Source: Richelia sp. UBA3308 (GTDB lineage: Bacteria; Cyanobacteriota; Cyanobacteriia; Cyanobacteriales; Nostocaceae). Taken from it: 28,668 nucleotides of DNA. Each line of letters begins with the position of its first letter. Positions within the stretch are counted from its first letter, which is position 1. Position numbers and translations under genes: made by a program. The DNA lies in assembly GCA_002361335.1 (NCBI GenBank), contig DESS01000311.1, positions 1,692 through 30,359 of the forward strand. The letters are read 5' to 3'. The notes beneath the pieces are model-generated. The model was not told the DNA's origin. It worked only from the letters and a program-made list of their open reading frames with translations, and made no database searches. Below, one piece after another: positions 7,214 to 14,878 of the stretch.

Positions 7214-7444
7214 TCAGGGGGTATATGTTTTCAGAGCTAAGGCGTGAATAGCTTCAGTAGACATAGCTTGTTTCAGCGCACCATACACCAACTGATGTTG
7301 CTGCACCAATCCCTTGCCTACAAACTGCGATGAGACTACACTTACTTGATAATGGTCACCACCGCCAGTTAAATCCTCTACCTGAACTTGAGCATCTGGC
7401 AGTTCGGCCTTTATCATTTCCTCTACTTGTTGCGGACTTATCAT
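7214..7444 (-). CDS. bolA: BolA family protein
   Basis: A 76-residue protein with the class II KH-like BolA fold. BolA proteins partner with CGFS glutaredoxins to form [2Fe-2S] heterodimers involved in Fe-S trafficking and iron regulation. The conserved features are present: the GGGDHYQVSVVS strand with His31, and the C-terminal helix with the invariant His67 in HALALKTYTP, a proposed cluster ligand. AGGGA stands 5 bases before the ATG, a good ribosome-binding site. The adjacent grxD on the same strand supports both annotations. Alternative members such as IbaG-like proteins share the fold; which subgroup this is cannot be decided by eye. Confidence 0.92.
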   Translation of the reverse strand: MISPQQVEEMIKAELPDAQVQVEDLTGGGDHYQVSVVSSQFVGKGLVQQHQLVYGALKQAMSTEAIHALALKTYTP

Positions 7445-7608
7445 CGCAATCCCTAAAAATTGATCAACTTCTACAATTTATATATTATGTACAAATTTTA
7501 ATCAGCAGTAAGCACTTGAAGTATGTGAACAATTATCAATCATCTGATGGCGCTAATGTATTGCTTTACTTGAACAAACATTAAGATTTTTATCTTACCA
7601 TTAAAAAT

Positions 7609-7640
7609 TTAAAAACCACCGCCAAGCTTTTAGCGGTGGT
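7609..7640 (-). terminator. terminator of the exported-protein gene
   Basis: On the minus strand ACCACCGC (7640-7633) pairs with GCGGTGGT (7622-7615) around a 10-base loop, followed by TTTTT. It stands 41 bases after the stop codon at 7681, as expected of an intrinsic terminator. Confidence 0.75.
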
Positions 7641-7680
7641 ATATTAAAAAATTTTATGGTAGGTATAAGAAACTGATTAA

Positions 7681-8277
7681 TTATTTCCGGGAGGAAGAAG
7701 CACCGCCGTTTCTAGGAAAAGGAGAATCAACAAAACCTAATTCAAATAATTGTCGATAAGCTTTTTTGCCTAAATCTCTGGTTGGGTTTTGGCTTTTGAT
7801 AATTTGTACCAACAGGGGTACAGCTAATTCTGGTTTGTTTTGCGCTCTATGTACTAATGCTAACTGATAAGTGGCTTCATCTCTCATTTGAGCAGTGTCT
7901 AATGCTTTTTTGCGCTGGGAATCAGCTACTCTGTTGTCGATTCCTGCAAAACTAGAGTTTAGTTGTTGGTAGAAATTTGATAACTGATTGAAGACTAAGC
8001 GTGCTTCTTTGAGTTTATCCGCAGCTAAAGAATAATTTTGAGAAGAAACTGCATTACTAGCCTCTGACATCAAACGTTTTCCACCTTCAAGGCTTAAAAC
8101 ACTAGTTGCTTGAGAAGTCGGACGAAGATTGTTTGGATCGTTTGGATCTATCGGTTGTACTTGCGTGCTACCACTAGGTAGTTTAACTTGAGCAAAGCTG
8201 GGCGATAGGAAGCTAAAACTTGCTATTAGTGATAGCAAAGTCAGACAAATATTGGGAACAGTTGCAGCAGATTTCAT
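7681..8277 (-). CDS. exported protein with tetratricopeptide-like helices, unknown function
   Basis: From ATG 8277 the product has 198 residues. A signal peptide is clear: Lys2, a hydrophobic core (ICLTLLSLIASFSFL) and a likely cleavage after PSFA, so the protein is exported to the periplasm. After a Pro/Asn-rich linker (about 35-60) comes a helical region; one part (about 75-105, SSQNYSLAADKLKEARLVFNQL) and another (TYQLALVHRAQNKPELAVPLL) have the spacing of tetratricopeptide helices. The C-terminus ends PFPRNGGASSSRK. An upstream TTG at 8298 would add seven residues, but ATG gives a standard signal peptide. It is divergent from the subtilase gene, 171 bases apart. I cannot name a family beyond TPR-like. 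Confidence 0.75.
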   Translation of the reverse strand: MKSAATVPNICLTLLSLIASFSFLSPSFAQVKLPSGSTQVQPIDPNDPNNLRPTSQATSVLSLEGGKRLMSEASNAVSSQNYSLAADKLKEARLVFNQLSNFYQQLNSSFAGIDNRVADSQRKKALDTAQMRDEATYQLALVHRAQNKPELAVPLLVQIIKSQNPTRDLGKKAYRQLFELGFVDSPFPRNGGASSSRK

Positions 8278-8448
8278 GGGGATAAATACTTGGGACAACT
8301 AAACAGAACAGGGATGAAAACTTCGGGTATCTTAACTCTGTTTTGCTATGAAAACAAAGCAAAGCCGCATACTAAATGTCTGTGGATTTAGACTGAAAAT
8401 CTCATCAATTGAGTTCCCACAACCATTACAGTCAAGAAAATAGCTGTC

Positions 8449-10551
8449 ATGAATACAAAAGCAAATCTATCTGAAAATTCTTCGTCTGGAATACCAAATA
8501 GCAGTTTAGAAATGATTATACAACGTGGTGGTGAAGAATTAATCTTAGAAAAGGTTTTTGATCGCTTTACAGTTCGCAGTAATGCTAATATTGGGCCTCT
8601 ACAATTAGCTGAGAACTTTTTTGGTACCTGGCGTAGCACTATTATTGTTTCTCGATTGGAATTGTTTCGGGTTGCACCCAGCAAGCTAGAGATGGCAATG
8701 TCTCAAGCAAGAAGTTCAGAAAATGTTGCTTTTGCCAGTCATGTTTACAAAATTAAAGGTAATCCTGTCACATCGGTTTATTTAAGCGACCAAATCACGA
8801 TTGAATTTGCTTCTTGGGTGGATTCTGCCACAATTAACGCTATTGCAGCAAAATTTGGTTTAGTTCTTTACAAAGCTGTTGATGGTCTTCCTAATACTTT
8901 TGTATTTTTTGTTGGTAAACAAGCTACACAAAATCCTATAAAAATTGCTAATAGGTTACAAGGTAACTCATGTATTATTGCTAGCGAACCTAATATTATT
9001 ATCCATCAAGAACCATTATATAAACCTCGCGATCCTCTTTATTTTCAACAATGGTATCTTAATCACAATGGTGGAAATCAGCTGGCTTATGGCTCTCATA
9101 TTTCTATGGAAAAAGCTTGGGATATTACCCGGGGAGTTCCTTCGGTTATTCTAGCTGTGGTAGATGATGATTTTGATTTGAATCATCCCGATTTTATGGG
9201 TAGTGGAAAAATAGTCGCTCCCTTAGATTTAAAAGATAAAGATTTCTTACCTTTACCATCACAAAAACAACCCAGCCACGGTACTGTTTGTGCTGCAATT
9301 GCGATCGCCGAAGAAAATGGTACGGGAATTGCTGGAGTTGCTCCTGGTTGTGCGTTTATGCCTATTCGTACTAGTGGATTTATTGATGATGAATCTATAG
9401 AAACAATTTTTGATTGGGCTATTGAAAAAGGAGCTAGTGTAATTTCTTGCAGTTGGGGAGTTTCTGGGGTATATTTTCCTCTTTCCTTACGTCAACGGGC
9501 TGCCATTACTCGCGCTGCTACTAAAGGACGCAATGGTAAGGGTTGTGTGATTTTATTTGCTGCGGGTAATGCTAACCGTCCAATTAATGGTACTGTATAC
9601 GAACGCGGATGGGCCAAAAATATTGTTACAGGCAAGACGCAGTGGCTCAATGGTTTTGCCGTACACCCAGATGTCATTACCGTTGCTGCATCCACTAGCT
9701 TGAATAAAAAAGCCGCCTACAGCAATTGGGGAAATAATATTTCCGTATGCGCTCCTAGTAATAACGCTCAACCCCGAATCTGGTTTGAACAAACAGGTTT
9801 TATTTATACCCAACCTGCGATCGCTGCTTCACTTCCTGGACGTAAAAAGGTAGGTGCCGATCAATTAGAAGCTAGCGACTACACTAAAGATGATTTTACT
9901 CCTTTTTTTGGCGGCACTTCTAGCGCAACACCCATAGTTGCTGGAGTTGCAGCGCTAATTTTGTCAGCAAATCCTGACTTAACAGTTCAGCAAGTAAAAC
10001 GTATACTTGAAGAAACAGCAGATAAAATAGTTGATTTAGATCCAGATGGACAATTAGGTGTACGCTACGGCAGCTACGATGATAACGGTCATTCAAAATG
10101 GTTTGGTTACGGTAAAGTAAATGCTCTATCTGCGGTGAAAGCAGCCTTATCGCTGCAAGCAAGTACGGCGATCGCAACCGAGAATATAGAAGGGCGTAAT
10201 AATGCTATACTAGCTATTCCTGATAATGATAAACAAGGTATAAAAAGCCCAATAGTAGTATCTGACTCTAGCTTTGTCCGGGATATTCAAGTTAGCGTCA
10301 ACATCACCCATGAATTCTTAAGCGATTTAGAAATTTACTTGATTGCCCCCAACAATCAACGGGTTTTGTTGCAAAGTCGTACATTAGGTCGTCGTAATGA
10401 ATTACAAACCACTTATTGCGTACAAACCCATCCAGTTTTGAAAAATCTACTTAATCAGTCAGCTAAAGGACGTTGGCAGTTATGGGTTATTGACACCGCA
10501 CCACAAGATGTGGGCAAATTAAAAAATTGGGAACTCACTTTAGGGATTTAA
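8449..10551 (+). CDS. subtilisin-like serine protease (S8) with C-terminal P domain, PrcA-like
   Basis: A 700-residue subtilase. The catalytic triad is Asp239 (LAVVDDDFDLNHPDF), His277 (PSHGTVCAAIA) and Ser491 (FGGTSSATP), with the oxyanion Asn in ILFAAGNAN. Residues about 600-700 form a proprotein-convertase P domain (VNITHEFLSDLEIYLIAPNN to GKLKNWELTLGI). The first 200 residues, with FDRFTVR and EFASWVDSATINAIAAKF, look like a propeptide. No signal peptide is seen, so it is probably intracellular. This architecture and size resemble the calcium-dependent protease PrcA of Anabaena variabilis, which has been considered in heterocyst-related protein turnover; calling it an orthologue is inference. 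There are two HIP1 sites in the P-domain half and one in the protease core. It is monocistronic and convergent with the acyltransferase. Confidence 0.9.
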   Translation: MNTKANLSENSSSGIPNSSLEMIIQRGGEELILEKVFDRFTVRSNANIGPLQLAENFFGTWRSTIIVSRLELFRVAPSKLEMAMSQARSSENVAFASHVYKIKGNPVTSVYLSDQITIEFASWVDSATINAIAAKFGLVLYKAVDGLPNTFVFFVGKQATQNPIKIANRLQGNSCIIASEPNIIIHQEPLYKPRDPLYFQQWYLNHNGGNQLAYGSHISMEKAWDITRGVPSVILAVVDDDFDLNHPDFMGSGKIVAPLDLKDKDFLPLPSQKQPSHGTVCAAIAIAEENGTGIAGVAPGCAFMPIRTSGFIDDESIETIFDWAIEKGASVISCSWGVSGVYFPLSLRQRAAITRAATKGRNGKGCVILFAAGNANRPINGTVYERGWAKNIVTGKTQWLNGFAVHPDVITVAASTSLNKKAAYSNWGNNISVCAPSNNAQPRIWFEQTGFIYTQPAIAASLPGRKKVGADQLEASDYTKDDFTPFFGGTSSATPIVAGVAALILSANPDLTVQQVKRILEETADKIVDLDPDGQLGVRYGSYDDNGHSKWFGYGKVNALSAVKAALSLQASTAIATENIEGRNNAILAIPDNDKQGIKSPIVVSDSSFVRDIQVSVNITHEFLSDLEIYLIAPNNQRVLLQSRTLGRRNELQTTYCVQTHPVLKNLLNQSAKGRWQLWVIDTAPQDVGKLKNWELTLGI

Positions 10552-10618
10552 ATCAATTATCAATTATCAATTATTACTTATTAATTACCCTGTAGGTAAG
10601 GCTGTATAACAACTAATA

Positions 10619-10646
10619 ACTAACAACTAATGACTAACAACTAATT
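10619..10646. repeat. 14-base tandem repeat overlapping the acyltransferase stop codon
   Basis: ACTAACAACTAATG (10619-10632) and ACTAACAACTAATT (10633-10646) are tandem copies of a double heptamer. The second contains the minus-strand TAG stop (10643-10641) and the last Pro-Asn codons of the acyltransferase. Less regular CAATTAT repeats precede it from about 10555. Confidence 0.85.
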
Positions 10647-11408
10647 AGGCATTTGTATAAAAGCGCTGCTAGCTAAATCATCATATTGATAGTTTAACTG
10701 TTGCAGTGCATAAGCTAAATCATCTGTAAGTCCCTTAGCATCTTGCTTTACACAACCTTGAGCATAGTCAGACACTTTAATTGATGGAGCGATGCTAATA
10801 CTGACATCTGTACCCCAACTTGGATAAGGGTGACTGTAATTAAAACAAATAGGTACAATTTTCACTCCTAAACCAGGATGAGATGATTCAGCACTTAAAG
10901 CCAAACGGGCAATTCCAGGTTTTAGTGAGTGAACGTCGCGATCGCGAAAAATACCGCCTTCAGGAAAAATAACTAACATTTCGCCACCAGTGAGTAATTC
11001 AACCGTGTGGCGAAGAGTTGTAATCGAAGGGCGTTTTAGATCTACGGGAAATCCTCCCAAGCGTCGAACAAACCAGCCTTGGAAACCCTGGCACTCAGAA
11101 CTCTTGACCATAAAACGCAAATCTCGTCCGGTAACACACCGCCCTGTTGCATAAGGTAAAAGCAACGAATCCCAACGCGCCTTGTGGGTGGGAGCTAAAA
11201 TAACAGGGCCGGATAATGGTAAATTTTCCTGTCCGGTAATTGTGATTTGGCTAAAGTACAACGGTAAAAGTATATTTCCTGCCAATAAGTAAGTTAGAGA
11301 ACTTAACCAAGGAGAAATTCGCGAATTAGTATCAGCCAATTTGGTACCTAACTTACTATTAGCTGTTTTTCGTCTGCTGGTATCAAAAATTGAATCAAAT
11401 TCCATCAT
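10641..11408 (-). CDS. 1-acylglycerol-3-phosphate acyltransferase family protein (PlsC-like)
   Basis: About 255 residues of the PlsC/LPLAT family, which acylate lysophosphatidic acid in phospholipid synthesis at the inner face of the membrane. Counting from GTG 11411, the catalytic HX4D box is His76-Lys-Ala-Arg-Trp-Asp81, the substrate-binding VKSSE lies at 102-106, and the FPEGG motif is at 149-153, followed by FRDRD and the LKPGIARLA segment. A hydrophobic stretch at about 36-56 (SLTYLLAGNILLPLYF) may attach the protein to the membrane. The start region reads GTG-ATG-ATG, so the first codon is ambiguous by two residues; the first ATG is taken. tadA lies upstream on the same strand with 113 bases between, so co-transcription is possible. 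Cyanobacteria carry several PlsC-like proteins; the acyl preference cannot be told. Confidence 0.88.
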   Translation of the reverse strand: MMEFDSIFDTSRRKTANSKLGTKLADTNSRISPWLSSLTYLLAGNILLPLYFSQITITGQENLPLSGPVILAPTHKARWDSLLLPYATGRCVTGRDLRFMVKSSECQGFQGWFVRRLGGFPVDLKRPSITTLRHTVELLTGGEMLVIFPEGGIFRDRDVHSLKPGIARLALSAESSHPGLGVKIVPICFNYSHPYPSWGTDVSISIAPSIKVSDYAQGCVKQDAKGLTDDLAYALQQLNYQYDDLASSAFIQMPN

Positions 11409-11524
11409 CACGGTGACTGTTTAATATTAACTGAATCAAAATGTAAAGAATTCTTTATTAGTAACACCGTAGATTTTCTGCCCTGAATTTAGTAGCACTG
11501 ACTGGACAGTTTTACCTCTGTCCT

Positions 11525-12010
11525 TTATTTTGTGCGATGTCGCCGATTAGCAAACCAAGCTTGTAATGAGGAGCGACACTCAGATTCTAAGATGCCTCCA
11601 ATTACACGCAAACGGTGATTGGAAGCCGCACTATCAGGAATGTTGGCAACTGTCCGAATCGCACCAGTTTTCGGGTCATCTACTCCATAGACTAATAGAC
11701 CTACACGGGCTTGGACAATAGCACCAGCACACATCGGGCAAGGTTCAAGAGTGACGTAGAGAGTACATTCATGAAGTCGCCAAGTTTGTAACCTGCGTGC
11801 AGCTTCTCGTATAGCGAGTATTTCCGCATGGGCAGTGGGATCATTGTCGCGTTGTTTCCTATTTTCACATGAAGCAATAATACTTTCTGATGAATCAATA
11901 ATAACAGCGCCCACAGGAACTTCACCTGCATCTCCTGCAGATTGAGCCTGCTTTAAAGCATGTTTCATCCATTTTTTGTGTATCAGATATTCGCTATAGC
12001 TACTTAACAT
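11525..12010 (-). CDS. tadA: tRNA-specific adenosine deaminase TadA
   Basis: TadA deaminates A34 of tRNA-Arg(ACG) to inosine, letting one tRNA read CGN codons. The 161-residue protein shows the zinc-deaminase motifs: His61-Ala-Glu63 (TAHAEILAI; His61 a zinc ligand, Glu63 the proton shuttle) and PCPMC with Cys91 and Cys94. The N-terminal EVPVGAVIID strand and the C-terminal helix (HRLRVIGGILESECRSSLQAWF) match TadA rather than cytidine or guanine deaminases. Start at ATG 12010 fits the family N-terminus (YLIHKKWMKHALKQA); an internal ATG at 11968 would remove the first helix. A plsC-like gene follows on the same strand. Confidence 0.95.
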   Translation of the reverse strand: MLSSYSEYLIHKKWMKHALKQAQSAGDAGEVPVGAVIIDSSESIIASCENRKQRDNDPTAHAEILAIREAARRLQTWRLHECTLYVTLEPCPMCAGAIVQARVGLLVYGVDDPKTGAIRTVANIPDSAASNHRLRVIGGILESECRSSLQAWFANRRHRTK

Positions 12011-12100
12011 ATTCTTAATGTCAAGGGTTAGTTGTTAGTGTTTATTAGTTGTTGATATTTATACAAGTAAATTGTGGAGAAACCTCTATCCCTGGTTCGT

Positions 12101-12166
12101 CATTGTTGGCTGCGCGAAGCAATGGCAACACTTTGAGATTGCTTGGTTTCACTACGTTGCACTCGC
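12101..12166. repeat. degenerate copy of the 26826-26899 repeat
   Basis: The 30 bases at 12137-12166 match 26864-26893 at 24 of 30 positions without gaps (GATTGCTT, TTTC, CT, CG, CACTCGC shared). The left half retains GAAGCAAT at 12117-12124 but is otherwise decayed. Confidence 0.6.
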
Positions 12167-12238
12167 TTCGGACATATTACGGGTAATTTGCGGGACATCA
12201 TATCAAATGGTAATAGCGGATATTGGGATTTTACCTAT

Positions 12239-12279
12239 AAAAAACAACCCAATTTCTTGAAGAAATCAGGTTTTTTGGG
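12239..12279 (-). terminator. terminator-like hairpin after glutaredoxin 3
   Basis: ATTTCTTGAAGAAAT (centre about 12259) extends outward with AACC/GGTT pairing and a mismatch, then on the minus strand runs into GTTGTTTTTTAT. It lies about 40 bases beyond the grxC stop at 12318. The symmetric A/T tails mean it could also work on the plus strand, where no gene needs it. Confidence 0.55.
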
Positions 12280-12317
12280 ATAATATAATTATTTATTTGG
12301 CAAATAGCTGAATATTC

Positions 12318-12635
12318 TTAAGCTGTCGCTGGTTGAATTAATAAAGAATCAAGTTGACCTTGAGTATCTAATTGATACAACTCATCACAACCGCCAATGT
12401 GTTGATTATTAATGAAAATTTGCGGTACTGTACGCCCTCCATTCGCACGCTCAGCCATTGCGTTTCTTGCTGTTGCGTCTCCGTCAATTTTGTATTCGGT
12501 GAATTTTACGCCTTTCCACCACAAAAGCATTTTGGCACGAATGCAGTAAGGACAAGTTTGCCAGGTATAAATTTCTACGTTAGCTTTGATATTTTCTGGA
12601 TGGCGACCTAAAAGTGGGTTGAGAAAGTCGAACAT
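12318..12635 (-). CDS. grxC: glutaredoxin 3 (dithiol CPYC)
   Basis: A 105-residue dithiol glutaredoxin that reduces disulfides and deglutathionylates proteins with glutathione as electron donor. The active site is Cys28-Pro-Tyr-Cys31 (TWQTCPYCIRAK), followed by the glutathione-binding TVPQIF with its cis-Pro and GGCDEL near the C-terminus. A 20-residue N-terminal extension (FLNPLLGRHPENIKANV) ahead of the first strand is typical of cyanobacterial GrxC. This makes two glutaredoxins of different classes within 6 kb, the other being the CGFS type at 6704-7027. The gene stands alone, with a hairpin terminator 40 bases downstream and no clear ribosome-binding site before ATG 12635. Confidence 0.94.
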   Translation of the reverse strand: MFDFLNPLLGRHPENIKANVEIYTWQTCPYCIRAKMLLWWKGVKFTEYKIDGDATARNAMAERANGGRTVPQIFINNQHIGGCDELYQLDTQGQLDSLLIQPATA

Positions 12636-12737
12636 ATTATTATTGAGGGATTTTATGAGACTTTCTTGTAGCGTAGCAGTTTGGGAGAGGGATTTAAATG
12701 TGGAGGCTAGGGTGTGTTTTCACGGCACAATCGCTCT

Positions 12738-12785
12738 CAGGCTAAAGCCTGGAGCTACAGGAACGAAGCCCACCGTAAGGTGGGC
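12738..12785. repeat. paired-hairpin dispersed repeat
   Basis: CAGGC-TAAA-GCCTG (12738-12751) is followed by GCCCACC-GTAA-GGTGGGC (12768-12785), a perfect 7-bp stem with a tetraloop. The linking sequence GGAGCTACAGGAACGAA is of a type seen in non-coding cyanobacterial repeats. No open frame runs through it. Confidence 0.65.
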
Positions 12786-13018
12786 TAAAAACTGCATCCT
12801 AGTCCGCCCGTGACTTAGTAGGTGTAGCCGCACCCTTTGAGGGTGTCGGCGAATATTTGAATAGGTAGGTTAATGGCCAGCCCCACCTCACTTTTAGGGG
12901 AGCTAGCAAAAGTGTTTTTGTAACCTATTTAATTGATCTGTCAAAATTTGATTTTTATTTATAAACAAGCTTTAAAAAAATATTCTTTGTTTTTATTTGC
13001 AAGATTTAACCCATGTTT

Positions 13019-13151
13019 AAGTAAGTCGGCACCAATAAACTTAACGGGCGTTACAGCTTGGGTAAATTGACTTAAAATCCTTATTACTAGTCACTAATCA
13101 CTATTCACTACTCACTTGCCCGGCATTACTATTTTCAATGCTGACCTACTT
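13019..13151. repeat. 133-base element with imperfect terminal inverted repeats and heptamer core
   Basis: AAGTAAGTCGGCA (13019-13031) and TGCTGACCTACTT (13139-13151) are inverted with 11 of 13 matches. Inside, four heptamers TCACTAA, TCACTAT, TCACTAC, TCACTTG run from 13091 to 13118. No coding frame is evident. It could be a small MITE-like element or chance flanking sequence around an STRR. Confidence 0.4.
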
Positions 13152-13301
13152 AATTAAAATAATCTCCAAAAAAAATGCTTGATGAAAAACTTTAATAACG
13201 ATAGCAATGCCGGTAATTTATAGCTTGTTGGCGACTCAAGTATGGTTGAACCGCCAGTCGATTGTATTGTTATTTATTGGGGGTGGGTTTAAGAATGAAA
13301 T

Positions 13302-13487
13302 TCAAGGACAAGATTTAATTAGAATAAACCAAATATAAGTGCTGCTGTCCACATCTCCATATATCTCAGCAACTTTGTCGCCCTTCCAGTTGAATATCTC
13401 ATTTCGACGAACCTCAGCAACTGTTCCCCCACTTAGGAACATAAATATCTGAAATAAATGTAATCCACACAACAAGCCCTCCACCAC
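13302..13487 (-). pseudogene. possible remnant of a SnoaL/ketosteroid-isomerase-like gene
   Basis: A 61-codon minus-strand frame whose second half (AEVRRNEIFNWKGDKVAEIY, then GDVDSSTY) resembles the C-terminal strand pattern of SnoaL/NTF2-like proteins, where a sequence of the form W-x-G-K-V-x-E-I is common. The first 20 residues do not resemble that fold, and the usual N-terminal two thirds of such a protein is absent upstream. It may be a decayed fragment or a chance frame. Low confidence. Confidence 0.25.
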
Positions 13488-13633
13488 CCAGTTTCACCCC
13501 CTCAGCAGCAAAACTTAACAAAAACCCAAGGCAAGACGGATTTCCAGGGGTATCCGCCCTTTGGTAGACTGGATAACTGAAATCGCAATTCGCAAATACC
13601 GCGAATGGCTAAGCAATTGAGAGGGCAGACGTC

Positions 13634-14671
13634 GTGGAAAACACTCTTGGGTTAGAGATTATTGAAGTAGTTGAACAAGCGGCGATCGCTAGTTCTCGCT
13701 GGATGGGTAAAGGTGAGAAGAATACCGCCGATCAAGTAGCTGTGGAAGCTATGCGGGAAAGAATGAATAAAATCTATATGCGCGGGCGCATTGTGATTGG
13801 AGAAGGCGAACGCGATGAAGCTCCCATGCTTTACATTGGTGAAGAAGTGGGAATTTGTACTCGTGAAGATGCTAAGACTTTCTGTAACCCCGATGAATTA
13901 ATTGAAATTGACATCGCAGTTGACCCTTGTGAAGGTACTAACCTAGTAGCATACGGTCAAAATGGTTCTATGGCTGTATTGGCAATTTCGGAAAAAGGCG
14001 GTTTGTTTGCTGCACCCGACTTTTATATGAAAAAGCTCGCAGCACCATCTCAAGCAAAAGGAAAAGTAGATATTAATAAGTCTGCCACCGAAAACCTCAA
14101 GATTCTATCCGAGTGCTTGAATCGTTCCGTTGAAGAATTGGTAGTAGTAGTGATGGATCGTCCCCGTCACAAAGAATTAATTGCGGAAATTCGCCAAGCC
14201 GGTGCCAGAGTACGTCTTATTAGCGATGGTGACGTTTCAGCAGCAATTTCCTGCGGTTTTACCGGAACTAATATTCATGCATTAATGGGTATTGGCGCGG
14301 CACCTGAAGGTGTAATTTCTGCTGCTGCAATGCGTTGCTTAGGTGGTCACTTCCAAGGACAATTGATCTACGATCCTGAAATCGTGAAAACAGGTTTAAT
14401 TGGCGAAAGCAAACAAGGCAACATTGATAGACTTAAAGAAATGGGTATTAATGACCCAGATAAATGCTACACCGCCGAAGAACTAGCTAACGGTGAAAAC
14501 GTACTCTTTGCAGCTTGCGGTATCACTCCCGGAACTTTAATGGAAGGTGTTCGTTTCTTCCACGGAGGGGCTAGAACTCAAAGTTTAGTAATTTCCAGTC
14601 AATCCAAAACCGCTCGCTTTGTCGATACTATCCATATGTTCGATAATCCTGAAAACCTAAGTCTTAACTAA
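13634..14671 (+). CDS. glpX: class II fructose-1,6-/sedoheptulose-1,7-bisphosphatase (GlpX)
   Basis: In cyanobacteria this dual enzyme performs both bisphosphatase steps of the Calvin-Benson cycle, and FBPase activity in gluconeogenesis. The 345-residue product shows the GlpX metal and substrate motifs: Lys29-Asn-x-x-Asp33, GEGERDEAP (56-64, with metal ligand Glu57), VDPCEGTN (97-103), MDRPRH and the C-terminal GGARTQS. Cysteines at 75, 84 and 99 are visible; redox control of cyanobacterial enzymes through cysteines in this part is reported, but here it is inference. The start is GTG 13634, supported by GAGAGGG ending 9 bases before it; no nearby ATG fits. hemA follows 207 bases downstream on the same strand, a neighbourhood also found in Anabaena. 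The gap after the gene has GAGTTAGG repeats and a TAATATC-AAG-GATATTA hairpin (14747-14763). Confidence 0.96.
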   Translation: MENTLGLEIIEVVEQAAIASSRWMGKGEKNTADQVAVEAMRERMNKIYMRGRIVIGEGERDEAPMLYIGEEVGICTREDAKTFCNPDELIEIDIAVDPCEGTNLVAYGQNGSMAVLAISEKGGLFAAPDFYMKKLAAPSQAKGKVDINKSATENLKILSECLNRSVEELVVVVMDRPRHKELIAEIRQAGARVRLISDGDVSAAISCGFTGTNIHALMGIGAAPEGVISAAAMRCLGGHFQGQLIYDPEIVKTGLIGESKQGNIDRLKEMGINDPDKCYTAEELANGENVLFAACGITPGTLMEGVRFFHGGARTQSLVISSQSKTARFVDTIHMFDNPENLSLN

Positions 14672-14878
14672 AAAGTTAGTGGTATTGAGTTAGGAGAAAC
14701 GGAGTTAGGAGTTAGGAATTATGGGATTTATGACTTGGGTTTTTTGTAATATCAAGGATATTAGAACCCATCACTCATAACTTACAACCTATTGTTCATA
14801 ACTCATAACTCCTAAGTTTCCATGCCCCATGCCCAATTGCCAATTATCAATAAATAGTTAGTAATTACGATTTAACAG

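Larger units (their letters stand above)
12011..12317. other. intergenic region with STRR traces, degenerate repeat and terminator
   Basis: No gene is seen. It contains TTAGTTG heptamer traces (about 12026-12056), a degenerate copy of the repeat family found at 26826-26899 (about 12101-12166), the 21-base segment 12183-12203 shared with 722-742, and a terminator-like hairpin at 12239-12279. Confidence 0.6.
12636..13633. other. 1-kb intergenic region rich in repeats, upstream of glpX
   Basis: No intact gene is seen. From left to right: two adjacent hairpins at 12738-12785; GTAGCCGCACCCTTTGAGGG near 12825-12844 with CACCCT/AGGGTG pairing; a repeat block at 13019-13151 with imperfect terminal inverted repeats and four TCACTAN heptamers; an inverted pair CCGGCATT / AATGCCGG linking about 13121 and 13208; a possible gene remnant on the minus strand at 13302-13487; and the glpX leader with the small hairpin ATTCGC/GCGAAT at 13588-13606. 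Confidence 0.6.

Noticed and set aside
9492..10177. Minus-strand frames inside the subtilase gene
   Set aside because: They overlap the conserved catalytic core of the protease and have no recognisable content.
13588..13606. glpX leader hairpin as a riboswitch
   Set aside because: The stem is only 6 bp with a 7-base loop and no surrounding conserved architecture was recognised.
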